64,000 nucleotides of DNA. Origin: Sciurus carolinensis (taxonomy: Eukaryota > Chordata > Mammalia > Rodentia > Sciuridae). Every line of letters starts with the position of its first letter. The first letter of the stretch is position 1. This document shows, one piece after another, positions 11,701 through 24,993 of this stretch. The position numbers and the translations under genes were made by a program. The notes under the pieces are model-generated. The model was not told the DNA's origin and ran no database searches. It was given only the letters and a program-made list of their open reading frames with translations. The stretch is from contig NC_062222.1 in NCBI RefSeq assembly GCF_902686445.1, positions 136,779,035-136,843,034 on the forward strand, given 5' to 3'.

Positions 11701-12877
11701 AAAGCCCAAATTTAGAACTAGTTATTTTTGCTTCCAAGACTTCAGTACCTGCCATATCATGTGCTGACCTGATGCTGACACTCCTCAGTCAAGTTGTTTT
11801 TCACCCCTCCCAGGGTCCTCAGTGGGTATAGTCTTCTTATTGTTCTGGAGTTGGTCTGTCTGGCTAGGACAGTAAGCTTACTGTGACCATGGAGGACACC
11901 CAGGTTTGGAGCAGGACCTGTGACTATTCCAAAAGCCATTTGTACTTGGAAATGCTGCTTGGGGCTTTGCAAAGGCTCTGAGATTTCAAGTATGGGCAGG
12001 CCAGGCCTCCTCCATTATTTTAATCATGCGTCATTCTGTGTGATTAAACGGTTGTGTCTGACCCTCTGTCTTCGCTGACTGTGCACTTAATTCAGTGTCA
12101 TAGGTTCTGTCATGGTTGGAAGCTTTACTCGGGCTGAACATGATGAAATGACTTCAACTCCTGTCTCTGAGTGGCTTAGAGGAATTCTGTGGTGAAAAAC
12201 GTGGCCACAGAACCAAATGCTTGGCATTTGACCTAGCTTCCCCACTTATCCGCTGGTTGGGTTGTTAATGTCTCTGGCTTCCACAGTGCCATCTTGGAGG
12301 TGGGGATGGTGGCATCTCCTCTCTCTACAGAGAACTGTTGGGAAGGCTAAATTGAGTTAACTGTGTGTGTAAGGCCCTTGGAAAGTGCTTGACCCTTCAG
12401 CCTTGTCAGCTGCCACTGCTTATTGTTCGTGATAATAGTAAGCAGTGGCAACTGAGGAGATCTGATGTTTCTGGTCATGAATCTAGGCATGTATCCCCTT
12501 TCACTCCTACTTTTCATATCTGCTGTTGCAGACTTTGCGTTGTTGTTTGGCATTGGAGTATTTTCCCTGCCTCCTAGGGTCGTTTCAGGTCTGAGGGAGG
12601 AGACAGGCAGTGGCACCTGCTGCCCAGGCCCTGTGCACTGCAGGCACTCTGTGCAGGCAAGCTTGTCCTGGTACTCTAGCAGCCTGCTCTGGTAGTGCCT
12701 GTACCCACTTTGTAGATGTGGAAGCAAGGCTCTGGGATTCCTTGGCAGTACTCTGTCTGAGTCATAGCTGGTGCTTGGTGGACCTGAGTTTGCTCCCAAG
12801 CCTATCTAGCTCTAGAGGCCACAACTGACCCAAGGAGAACTATCCCTTTTCCCTCTGCAACTCCACACGTGTTTGAG

Positions 12878-12916
<39 letters not shown>

Positions 12917-15900
12917 GCTGGCGATTGAACTCAGGACCTTGTACTTGCAAGGCAAGCCCTCTACCAACTGAGCTATCTCCCCAGCCCCTGAGTATATTCT
13001 TAAAGGAGGTTGGGCCTGCTCAGAGTGGCAGAGTAAATGGCTCTGCACGCCAGCTTGTACATCAAGCCTCAGTTGCCCTCTGTGAAGAGTGGGTGACACT
13101 TGCCACACAGAAAGTTATGGAGACACAGTGAGACACGCAGAGCACATGGGACAGATAGCCACATTCTAGAACATCTGACTGTTGGGTCCAGCATCTTTGG
13201 CATTGGCATCCAGTTCACTAGACCAGGCTCAGTAGATAGCCAGTAAATAGCAAATTATGGGTATTGTTACTGATTCTTGTCAGAACGTAATATGTCTCAG
13301 GATCTTTCATAGCATGCAGCTTTTGGTAGATTTCCTATGAAATGGAAGATTTATCTGCAGACATGGAGCTTGAAGCTTTCTGCTGCTTAGTGCTACACTG
13401 TCACTACTGTGCCTGCCCAGGATGTCTACTCAGAAATTGACCCACGAGCTAGTAAGTTTGTTCTCTCAGTACTTCAGTGGAACCATGGTAAGGCAAGGCA
13501 AGCAGGGGCCTACATCTGACCTTGAGCAGGAAGGGTGTACAGAAACTGACTGCTCACCTGTTTCCCATAACCTCCATATTTTGAGAAAACAATTTTTCTT
13601 TTCTACTTTTCTACAAGCCTCAATAGGCCCTGCTGGCTGAGAGAATAATTGCTTGCAAAATAATATTACCAGTCACATCCCTTTACAGCTGGTGTCAGTA
13701 AGATTCGTTTAGTAGTGCACTGCTACCTCATGTCAGTGCTGCTCTTGCCATCTGGAATGCGTGCTGAAGTCTAGGTTAGTTCCACATTTGTTTGCCTGTC
13801 TTCCCAGCTAGACTGTCTTCTGTTAAGGGACGGTCTTGAGAGCCTTGTCTGTAATGGCAATGGGATTATACCATTTTCTAATGTTGCAGGGAGCCAAGGG
13901 TGCCTTCTACCCCCGTATCAGAAGCATCAACTTACTGGTCCTAAATCCTTTGACTGAGTGTCTGAATGTGGGTCACCAGGTGTGACTAAGCCTTTGTGTT
14001 TGCAGTCCATGGAACAAATTGGTGACTCAGTGGGCATGGAGGCTGCACTTAGGTTTTTCAGGGCATTGGCAAAATTACTTAAATAACAGTGTGCTGCCAT
14101 GACTTCCCAGTGGCCATTCAATAATCAGTTACATATTATAGATCTCAGAAGACAGCAGACAAGCCTATCATCAGGAGGAGTGTAGACCCGAATCAGAGTT
14201 GGTGGGTCCTTGTAAGGGGCTTCTTTGATACTAGGACCCTTCACAACTTCCTGCATCATGAAGCACTGACCTGACTGCAGAACTATGGGATCCCTTCAAC
14301 ATAGTGCTTCCTTCTCAGTGCAGGAAGGCCAGTGCCACATCCTCAGAATCAACTTAAAGCACTTTCACTACAAAACAACTTTGTTGCTTTTGGAAGGACT
14401 CATAATATCAGAAATAGCTGGACCCAGAGTCATTGCTCATTTCTTTGTCCTAGGAATATGAAGACAAAGCTGGAAGACCTAGCAGGCCACCCTCTCCAAG
14501 GCAGAATGTGAGGAAGAATCTTGATTTTGAGCCACTTTCCACCACTGCACTCATCCTTGAAGATAGACCAGCGTGAGTCTTGGGAAGGGCCTCTGTGGTG
14601 TCTGTTTTAGTAGATAAGGCAGTGTGCTGGTCTCCTTTTCAGTAAAGAAGAATGAGGGACACAAGACAGGAGCAGAGTAGGCCATAAGCGCTTATGGTCC
14701 ATGTCCACATATGTTCTGTTATGGTGTCGTATGGCTGACTTGGAAAAGTACCCTTTAGCATAGATATCTTGACCAGGATTTTCCATTCAGGTGATTACCC
14801 TTTTTAATTTAGTATTTAATAGTTAACTAGATATTATAAATGTTGAGCTGGTCTGTAAATACGAGATGCCCTGAGAAGTGCTGTCCAGTGGTGTTTTGGA
14901 GGTGCCTATGTATTGCAGGATAATTCCTGGGCTGGCGTATGGGGTTCCTTGGTATTGCATTGAGCATTTTTTGTGGGTGATCTGAGGCAGGACCCCTCTC
15001 TTTGGGCCTCGGATTTCCTGCTGCATTATGAGGAGAACCTGTTTGGAGACCCTCCTGGGGTACTAGGCATTGCTCCATCAGGTCAGATCACAACTGATAG
15101 GTCATTAAGTACTGAGTTTTCTATAGAACATTGTGTTGGAGTAGAAGGTCCCCTGCTAAAAAAAAGAAGGAAGAAAAGGGGTTGTAAAATACTAGTCTAG
15201 TTAATTCCTAAGGCTCCTGCCCATCCCTGAAATTTAAAACAAGTCTAAAGAATGTGTCTTGTATTATTAATTCTTAGTTCTTGGAAACTAGGTGTAGGAA
15301 GACCCTGAAGTAGAGGGCAGGAAAATCAAGTATAGGCCACTGGCCACTGGCCAAAGCTGCTGTGCTGTGAAGGCCAGTCCTTTCAGTGCTGTGAGGTGTG
15401 GGCAGGGACTGACCACGTTCTGCAGCCAGTGGCAGTGATGCAGGCTCTCCAGGGAATGTGGGTCACATTTTAGGAGCACACAGGCCAGATGCTGTTGCCC
15501 CACGATCCTGACAGGCTCCATCCACACACGTTTCTGAATGAGCATATATTGTACTATCTTAAATAAGAGGTGCACGGCTGTGGCATACATTGTGTATGAA
15601 AGATGCTGAAGGAGCTGCAGAGCTGATAGGAAACTCACACACTTAACAACCCACCTGTGTGTGTGTGTGTGTGCACGCGCGTGTGTGCGCGCATTCTCTG
15701 TGCTGTGCAGGCCTGCCCTGCAGGGTTGACTGCAGCAGTTAGCTTTGTGGTTATGTCAAAGTGTCTCTCTTGGAGAGTGGGGTGAAAAAGCAACTATGGG
15801 TAATTGTCATTTTCTTTTTCTCTTTTAAATTTTCAAAAATTTTTAGTTGTAGATGGACACAATGCTTTTAATTTTTTTACATGGTGCTGAGGTTTGAACC

Positions 15901-18900
15901 TGGTGCCCCATGTATGAGGCAAGCGCTCTACCACTGAGCCACAACCCCAGCCCCTTGACATTTTCTTTTGTGGACTATTTATAATTTAGTTGTTTTACAG
16001 TGAGCATTTTGCTTTTGTAAAGAAACATTTATTTTATGAAAGAACCATAATTTTTAAAAATTTAGCTTTAGATCTTTGGGCTTTAATTTTTGGGGAGTGG
16101 TAAGGGGAGTGTTTTTTCCTGCCAAGAGTTTTATTTGGTATTTATAATGGTAAAAATCCATTTTTTTTTCCTGTCAAGAAACCTCCCAGCAAAACCAGCT
16201 GAAGAAGCCCAGAAGCACAGGCAGCAGTATGAAGAAATGGTGGTACAGGCCAAGAAGCGAGGTACTGTGTGGTCATGGGCACCAGATTCTGTGTCTCCCT
16301 TGTTATTTTCTTTTTGCCTTTTGGATCTCAAGAACCTGAACTTTGCTGAGTGCTTTGATATCCTGAAATTGTAGTTTTCCATAAAACTACATGGTGTATG
16401 CTTCTCCTAGTCATTCCTGATAACTTTATTTAAGATGGTAACACTTAAGAAGAGACTGCATAGGTAAGAGTTCCACAGTAGAAAGCTCAGCCAGTGGCGA
16501 TGTGCAGACATCTGTTTTCTTTATTTACAATTTTCTTTGTAAATAAAATTGGATTTGGATTTGACAAAATCTCTTGCAATTCCTGAAAATCTGTGATTCC
16601 AGGATATTTTAAAGGTATATATATTAGGGCTAGGGATGTGGCTTAGTGGTAGATCACTTGCCTAGCATGTGCAAAGCTCCGGGTTTGATCCCCAGCTCTA
16701 CCAAAAAAAAGTACCCATAATAAATTGTGGTGTATGCATACAGTGGAACATTATGTGACCCTAAAAGGAAGAATTGTGACATAGGCACAACCTGGAGCAA
16801 CCTTGAGGATGTTATCCTAAGTGAAATGAGCCAGTCACAAAAGGACAGATTGTTCATGGTTCTACTTCTGGGGTCCCTAGAGTTGTTAGATTCATAGAGA
16901 CAGAGGAGGACAGTGGTTGCTGGGGCTGGGAAGGGGCTTGGGAAAGATGAAGACACGGAGTGAGTGGTGGTGATGGCTGCTCAGCAGTGTGCATGCTTAA
17001 TACCACTGAGCTGTATGTCAAAATGGCTAAAATAGATTTTATGTTATGTGTATTTTGCCATACATACAATACAGTTGTTCAGGGTATCTCTGAGGAATCG
17101 GTTCCAGGATACCCTGCAGATACACCAGAATCTGCAGATGCTCAAGTCTCACATGTAAAATCTGTATGTAACCTATGCACATCCTCCTGTATTCTGTAAA
17201 TCATGTGTGGGTTACCTAATAAAATGTAAATTCCCTGTAACTAGTTGTTACATTCTATTGTTAGGGAATGATAACAAGGAAAAATGTCTGTACATATGTG
17301 GTATCGATGCGATATTTTTCCCCAGTGTTTTCTTTCTCTGGTGGGGTGAATCCATGGATGCAGACCTCATGGTTGTGTAGATTGCTATGGAGTATAGATA
17401 AACTAAGTAAAGGGTCTTTTTCAGAGTTGCTACTTACACATTAAGTAACTGAGTGATGCTTGGACTTTTAGAAGTGAGCCTAGAGGTCACATTTGGAAGA
17501 GGTGGGGAGGGAGCATAGCAGGTTGAGTTTGCTCTGATGGATGATGTGTCAGTGATTTTGGTTGAGTTGGATTTGTGCTATATACTCTTACTAAAGCAGG
17601 ATGGTGCTGTGCAGACCAGGTCCTGGGGTGTGAAATGAGCCCTGGGAGCGCTCACTCACTCTAATGCAGTGACCTCCTGATTTTCTTGCATTCTGACTCT
17701 TTGAGAAAAATCACCCAGCTTGAACATGGTGTGTGTTAATTAATAGATGTTTTTTTCCTCCTTTTAATTGTGATTTCTAGAGCTTAAGGAAGCCCAGCGG
17801 AGGAAAAAGCAACTGGAGGAAAGATGCAAAGTAGAAGAAAGCATTGGAAACGCCGTCCTCACCTGGAATAATGAGATCTTGCCCAACTGGGAAACCATGT
17901 AAGGTTTGATTCTGTGGGTGATGCTGTGCTGTAGGCCATTCCTCCAGCTTGCAGGTCACAACTGTGGTCACTGAGCTTGTAGCAAAGCCTTGGGTGGATG
18001 AGCATCAGTTGCCTTGGTCCAGCCCTGTGGTTTCTTGCCTGGATGCTATGACAGCCCCTTCTAGTTTACCTGGTACTCAGCACACCTGTGTCCTCCCTTC
18101 TTAACATTTTAGTAGCTTCCTCTGATGCACAATGTTAAATTTGAACTCTATAGCTTAGCTGACAGGACCCCCCGCCTCTGCGTCTCACCCTCTTCTTTGC
18201 TTCAGTTGGGGCTGGCCCTGTCCCTATGGGGCCCCCACCCAGAGTTGATGCTTTTTGGCCTCAGGGCCTTCGATGGTTCATTGGTGTGTCGTGTCCTGGA
18301 CCTCCTGTCTTACTGATTGCTGTTTGTTCTCTAAAGCTCAGTCTTCCCAGGAAAGACTCTCCTGTCCTTATTCCAGCTCTAGGTATCTGTGGAAGATTCC
18401 CTGGGGTGCCCTGTGCTGTCTGCTCAAGCTTCTGTCTTCTTCCCTGAGGGTAGAGACCAGGTTGTCTTTCATGTTGACCTACAGATAGTGCAGAGTGCAC
18501 TTCCAGCAGAGACAGCAGCTGCAGCATCCTTTCTGAGGGTCAGCTGTACGTCTTGTTTTCTTCCTGTGTAGTCAGCTGGGTTGGGACACATGGGGACAGT
18601 CGTGTTAGGGCGGGGCCATGTAGAGGCTGTTGGGGAGCTTGGAGGCCAGCTTGCCTCTGCTCGTTTCTTGCATATTGTGATGCTAGAGGCTCATTCTGAC
18701 TCTGACCTGGTGTAATTCTCATTATAGGGGCCAGAGGCTGGGTTGAGGGGCTCTACTAGGAGAAGATGCTGTGCTGAGAACCTGCTTTTTTAGGTGTTGG
18801 CCCTCAAAGACTCGATGCTGCCAGCAACACTAAAGGCTCTTTCTTAAATGGAACCCAGTGCCAAGGGCTGAGGTTCTCTCTCAGACCCTTGATGTCTGCC

Positions 18901-21900
18901 TTCATGGTGGCCGAGCCCACTGTGCCCTTGCCCTGTGTTGAAGGTGGTCCAGATGCTCACTGACTATGTTAGGCCCTGTGCTGGGCACTTTGTATTTTAT
19001 CCATTTACCCTTCACTGCAGTCCTTGTGGGGAGGTTTGTCCTCTGGATTTTATTTTTTTTTTATTTTTTATTTTTTTTATTTTTTTTAATTTTTTTACGT
19101 TTACATAGGGTAATGATGTTTCTTTTTTTTCCCCTTCCCCCCACCCCTCCCACCCTTTTCCCTTTATACAGTCCTTCTTTCCTTCATTCTTACCGCTCTC
19201 CTTAGCCTAACTCTAAACCTAACCCTAAACCTAATGCTAACCCCTCCCACCCCCATTATATGTCCTCATCCGCTTATCAGCGAGATCATTCGTCCTTTAG
19301 TTTTTTGAGATTGGCTTATCTCACTAGCATGATATTCTCCAATTTCGACCATTTGCCTACAAATGCCATAATTTTATCATTCTTCATTGCGGAGTAATAT
19401 TCCATTGTATAAATATGCCACAGTTTCTTTATCCATTCATCAACTGAAGGGCATCTAGGTTGGTTCCACAATCTGGCTATGGTGAATTGAGCAGCAATGA
19501 ACATTGATGTGGCTGTATCTCTGTAGTATGCTGATTTTAAGTCCTTTGGGTATAGACCAAGGAGTGGGATAGCTGGGTCAAATGGTGTTTCCATTCCAAG
19601 CTTTCTGAGGAATCTCCACACTGCTTTCCAGAGTGGCTGCACTAATTTGCAACCCCACCAGCAATGTATGAGTGTTCCTTTTTCACCACATCCTCGCCAA
19701 CACCTATTGTTGCTTGTGTTCTTGATAATCGCCATTCTAATTGGGGTGAGATGAAATCTTAGGGTAGTTTTGATTTGCATTTCCCTTATTACTAGGGATG
19801 TTGAACATTTTTCATATATCGGTTGATTACTTGTACATCTTCTTCTGTGAAGTGTCTGTTCATTTCCTTAGCCCATTTGTTGATTGGGTTATTTGTATTC
19901 TTCGTGTAGAGTTTTTTGAGTTCTTTATAGATTCTGGAAATTAGCGCTCTATCTGAGGTATGGTTGGCAAAAATATTCTCCCACTCTGTAGGCTCTCTCT
20001 TCACATTTCTGATAGTTTCCTTTGCTGAGAGAAAGCTTTTTAGTTTGAATCTATCCCAGTTGTTGATTCTTGCTTTTATTTCTTGTGCTATGGGAGTCCT
20101 GTTAAGGAAGTCTGATCCTAAGCCAACAAGTTGAAGATTTGTACCTACTTTTTCTTCTATAAGATGCAGGGTCTCTGGTCTGATTCCAAGGTCCTTGATC
20201 CATTTTGAGTTGAGTTTTGTGTAGGGTGAGAGATAGGGGTTTAATTTCATTCTATTGCATATGGTTTTCCAGTTTTCCCAGCACCATTTGTTGAAGAGGC
20301 TATCTTTTCTCCATTGCATATTTTTGGAACCTTTGTCTAGTATGAGAAAATTGTATTTATTTGGGTTTGTGTCCATGTCCTCTATTCTGTACCATTGATC
20401 TACCTGTCTATTTTGGTACCAATACCATGCCGTTTTTGTTACTATTGCTTTGTAGTAGAGTTGAAGATCTGGTATTGCAATACCCCCTGCTTCGCTCTTG
20501 CTACTGAGGATTGCTTTAGCTATTCTAGGTTTTTTATTCTTCCAGATGAATTTCATAATTGCTTGCTCTATTTCTGCAAGGTACATCATTGGGATTTTAA
20601 TTGGAATTGCATTGAATCTGTATAGCACTTTAGGTAGTATAGCCATTTTGACGATATTAATTCTGCCTATCCAGGAACATGGGAGATCTTTCCATCTTCT
20701 AAGGTTTTCTTGAATTTCTTTCTTTAGTGTTCTGTAGTTCTCATTGTAGAGGTCTTTCACCTCTTTTGTGAGATTGATTCCCAAGTATTTTATTTTTTTC
20801 GATGCTATTGTGAATGGGGTAGTTTTCCTAATTTCTCTTTCTGAAGATTCATCACTTATGTATAAAAATGCATTGGATTTATGAGCATTGATCTTGTAAC
20901 CTGCTACTTTACTGAATTCACTTATGAGTTCTAAAGTTTTCTGGTGGAATTTCCAGGTTCCTCTAAATATATAATCATGTCATCAGCGAACAGGGATAGT
21001 TTGAGTTCTTCTTTTCCTATTCGTATCCCTTTAATTTCTTTGGTTTGTCTGATTGCTCTGGCTAGAGTCTCAAGGACGATGTTGAATAGAAGTGGTGAAA
21101 GAGGGCATCCCTGCCTTGTTCCAGTTTTTAGGGGGAACGCTTTCAGTTTTTCACCATTTAGAATGATATTAGCCATGGGCTTAGCGTAGATTGCCTTTAT
21201 AATGTTTAGGAATGTATGTCCTCTGGATTTTAGAGAGGAGAACTAAGTATCTCTGGATCCACAAGGCACGGTTGAATTAGGATGCAGCCTTGTTTCTGTA
21301 GTTTCTGAGCTGGTGCTGTTCTGGCTGTGCTGCATTCAGAAGCACCGTGGAGTTGCATGCCTTTACACTATCTGGTCTTCGGCAATATGTGTTCATCATG
21401 ACCAGTAGACCTGTACAACTGCACTGTGCAGAATGTTCTGGGTTAGCAGAGTTACTCTGCCATCAGGGTTTAGTGCTCTCCCTGAGAGGCCCTGGACCTG
21501 CCTCCCACCTCCAGCTCTGCAGCAGGGCTGCTGTTCTTTGTGCCCAGGCTCAGCTGTATGTGGTCCTGCAAGAGGCCAGGTTATTCCTTGTATCTGTTTT
21601 CTGCTCAGAAAGTCCTTCCTATCCTTCATGAGCATAATCTGGTCATTCAGAAATTGGTTTGGAAGGTGTGTGGTCCTCTGTGGTGCTTCCCGCTATGCCC
21701 TTCAGTACCTGTCTCAGCGAGTGCCCCTGGAAGGTGACATGAGGCTCTCCAAGGTCGGGGGTGCCACCCTCACTGCTGGTGGTGTGTGTTAGGGCACATG
21801 CAGACACACTAGGCTTTCTCCTTGGAGCACATGCTCAGGAACTCCTGTTCTGTCCTGTGCAGGTGGTGCTCTAGGAAGGTTCGAGACCTGTGGTGGCAAG

Positions 21901-24900
21901 GAATCCCTCCGAGCGTGAGAGGCAAAGTCTGGAGTTTAGCCATCGGCAACGAGTTGAACATTACCCACGGTGAGTTCTTGCATGGTCCTAGGCCCGGGAG
22001 TCTAACCTGGGGCCCTGGGCTGAGCTGGGCTGTTGCTAGGGCCTCTTCCATCCCTTTGCTCTGATAGGAAGGATGCAGCCCCTACCAAGGAGCAGCATCT
22101 TTGAGAGGCAGGATGATTCTCCTCCAGGAGAGGGACTGTTGCCAGGCTGGGCTTCAGGTTCCTGCGTTTGGGGCAGATGCCCTGAATGGACGGGTTAGAG
22201 CACAAGGGCCTCAGAGGGTTAGGTGCAGTAGGGTCCCTTGTTAGGGTCCTGTGGAAGGCAGGTCTCCACCAGACGTGAACATGGTGATGTGTTGATTGCA
22301 CTGGGGGTACCTGTTGGTGTTCTGTGGGATTTTCTTTTTCATTTTTTTTCAGGCAGCCTTAGGGGGACAGAATTTTGTGCTAGGACTGGGTCCTGAGGGT
22401 GTAAATGGTCAGTGTGGAGACAGTGAGGCCGTCACTCGGTGTCCTTATGCTATGTGTCACGCTGTGTCACCTGTTCAGGCTGCACGTGAGTCTGCCCACT
22501 GGGCCAGGCTCACTTCTCAGTCAGTGTGTCGAATGCTCTGCAGGCTCTGTCTGTCCAAAGGAAGCAGGTGTCAAGAGCTGCTGGACTGAATGCGTGGTCT
22601 TCATGGGGGGTTGCTCCTCACTCCTCTCCCTGACATTTGCAGTCTGAGCTGTGGAAGGAAAGCAGGCCCTCCTGCTCGCCTCTGTGAGGCCCTTAGCTGC
22701 CTATGCAGTTAAGGGCAGCACGCTTACTCTGGCAAAGGTTGTGGAGTTTCAGGCAGATTGGTGTGCAAGGCCTTCCCTCTCTAGTGAGGCCGTTTACCTT
22801 GTCTTGTCAGCTTGGCCTTTGACGCAATCTCAGCCTTGCCCCAAGCACTGTGTCCACCATGAGCTGTGCATCAGGCCATTTGATGGTGACTCCCTTCCTA
22901 AAGAGGTGTCATCAAGGCAGGGAACTCCCCAAAGCTCCTTTCCTGGCTTAATCCATACCTGCCAAAAATTTGTTCTAACATATTTGCCTGAGAAGATTTA
23001 TAGCATTTAACTTGCGGAAGTGGTTTTAAGACGTGTCCTCAGAAGGTGAGGTTTGGAGAAGTTGCCAGATGTTTATTTCAGTTTGAAATGTTCAGTTCAA
23101 GATGTTCTTGAAAATTTCTAACTTCTGTCAACATCCCTGTCTGTGCAAATTGGATGTAGCACGCATTACTTGGGTCTTACTGTGGTATTTGGTTCTCGCT
23201 GATGCCTGTGTGGATTTTATTTAAATGAAACTTTCTGTGGACTGAATCATGGTGGATGGCCTCAGCAGCCACTCCACCATCACTTAGGTGTAGCCGTTCC
23301 TCTGGCCTTGATGTTGGCTCACATTGTGTCAGCTGTGACTCTCGTGATCAGCTGTTTCAGGGTGCTGGAATGGGCTCAGTAATTTGGGGCCCCACTGCCA
23401 ACTCCCTGCTCTGTCACTGTGCCCAGCCCAGTCCTCTGCCCTTGGCAGGCCCTGAAATGTCTATTAGGTACATAGGTGCAGTTTATGGGGTCCTATTTGA
23501 CATCACCCTGCTGCATATCCAAACCAGCATAAGAACACAGTGATCCTGGACTCTCGAATGCCAGGCACCATCTCGGGCTCTTTGCTTAGGAGACTTCAGC
23601 ATTGACAGTGATCCTGTTGGGCAGGTGTTAGTGACCTCACCATCCTCTTAAGAAAGTTCAGCATCCTGAAAAGGCTAGGCACTGTGCTCCAGGTCCCGTG
23701 GCCTGTGTGTGTGAGCCTGGATTCTCATTCTAGCCCTGGCTGATACCAAGGCCATGTTCTGCCTTGGGAAGCCCCAGTTTTGCTCTTTTTGTGGCTGTGC
23801 AGTTGGAAACTTACTGAAAGTTGACCAAATAGTACTATTAAGACTTCACTCTTAGGGAATTTGACTTTAAAATTGGGACTGGGCAGTCTAGGTAGGAGGT
23901 GTAGAGCTCTAACCCCTGCTCTCCAGTATATGTTGGGAAAGCCATGGAGGAGACTTTGTAACACTAACACTGTGACCCCTTGTGCCTTGAGGCCACAGCC
24001 TCTGTGCCTCAACTCTCAAACTCCTCACGTGGGAAGTGATTTCCAGGTGGTCACAAAGCTGTTTTCACCCCTCTACTGCCAAATGACAGCAGTGTAGCCA
24101 ACCACGTGGGAGTTTAGAGCAGACAGAGGTGCCCACCACCTCAGGATACCCCCATGTTTGTCCTGGGAACACTTGCCCTTCTGGATAATGGTGGTGGGAA
24201 ATTTTATTTCATGACCGTGCCCTCCCACCATGACAGACAGCATAGATTTTGTTAGAGCTTTCACAAGGCCAAAATAGGATCATTAATCAGGATTTTACTT
24301 GGTGGATTATAAGTGTTCCTAGAATTCACATTTCATTTTAAGAAAATAACACATACTGCCCAGAAGGCAATTGCCTTCCAAAGTATTGATGAGAAAAAAA
24401 ATAAAGGGATAAAAATTCTGTGGGTAGCTTCACTAGTCCCAGTGACAGACTAGTGACCTAGAACATTTGGGAGCTGGGAAAGCCAGAGGCACAAGACGTG
24501 CCTGGTGGGGATGGGTGTGGAGCTGGCTCTGAGAAGCACAGTCCTCTGAAGACACCTGGGGTACAGATATACCCAGGCCATCTGTGCATACCAGTGAGAT
24601 CTGTGAGCATGAGTTGTTACCTAAGTATCACCGAACTTCCCAAGAGAAGAGCTGTTGAAAGGTGGGTTCTAAATATGGAAGAGGCTTGGAGACTACACTT
24701 GTCTGACAGCAAGAGTTCTTGTTCTTTGAAAGCTCTGCCTGTTCCTGGACCCCTGCTCCCACCCCCGACTCTACTTCCTGCAGCAGAATACAAGCTGGGC
24801 CATGTGGGTGGCAATTCTACCATGTGCTTATGTGAAAACAGTGTCCATCCTCATTCCCAAAATCACAGTCCTGACAGGTTGAAATCCTAAAAACTGATAT

Positions 24901-24953
24901 TCCAAAAATTACAATTCCCATGGGAGAGAGAGGGAGGGAGGGAGGGAGGGAGG

Positions 24954-24993
<40 letters not shown>

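Larger units (their letters stand above)
8780..14453 (+). other. TBC1D14: TBC1D14 intron after the alternative first exon
   Basis: Mostly unique sequence with two SINEs (11098-11262 and 12881-12990). I see no additional coding exon. Short open frames in the GC-rich first kilobase are by-products of composition. Confidence 0.7.
14573..16178 (+). other. TBC1D14: TBC1D14 intron
   Basis: Contains a GT/GC microsatellite (15656-15692) and one ID-type SINE (15826-15957). Nothing else is recognised. Confidence 0.7.
16262..17780 (+). other. TBC1D14: TBC1D14 intron
   Basis: Contains an ID SINE, the 3' end of an old L1 and a MER2-like DNA transposon in series (16627-17375). The last 400 bases show nothing recognisable. 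Confidence 0.7.
17899..21862 (+). other. TBC1D14: TBC1D14 intron carrying a young L1
   Basis: L2-like remnants at about 18110-18520, then a 5'-truncated minus-strand L1 with target-site duplications (19037-21232). The remainder looks unique. Confidence 0.7.

Noticed and set aside
19203..19245. Relic of a telomere fusion
   Set aside because: The repeats are few, irregular and lie within the L1 3' UTR between its poly-A and ORF2, so they belong to the element.
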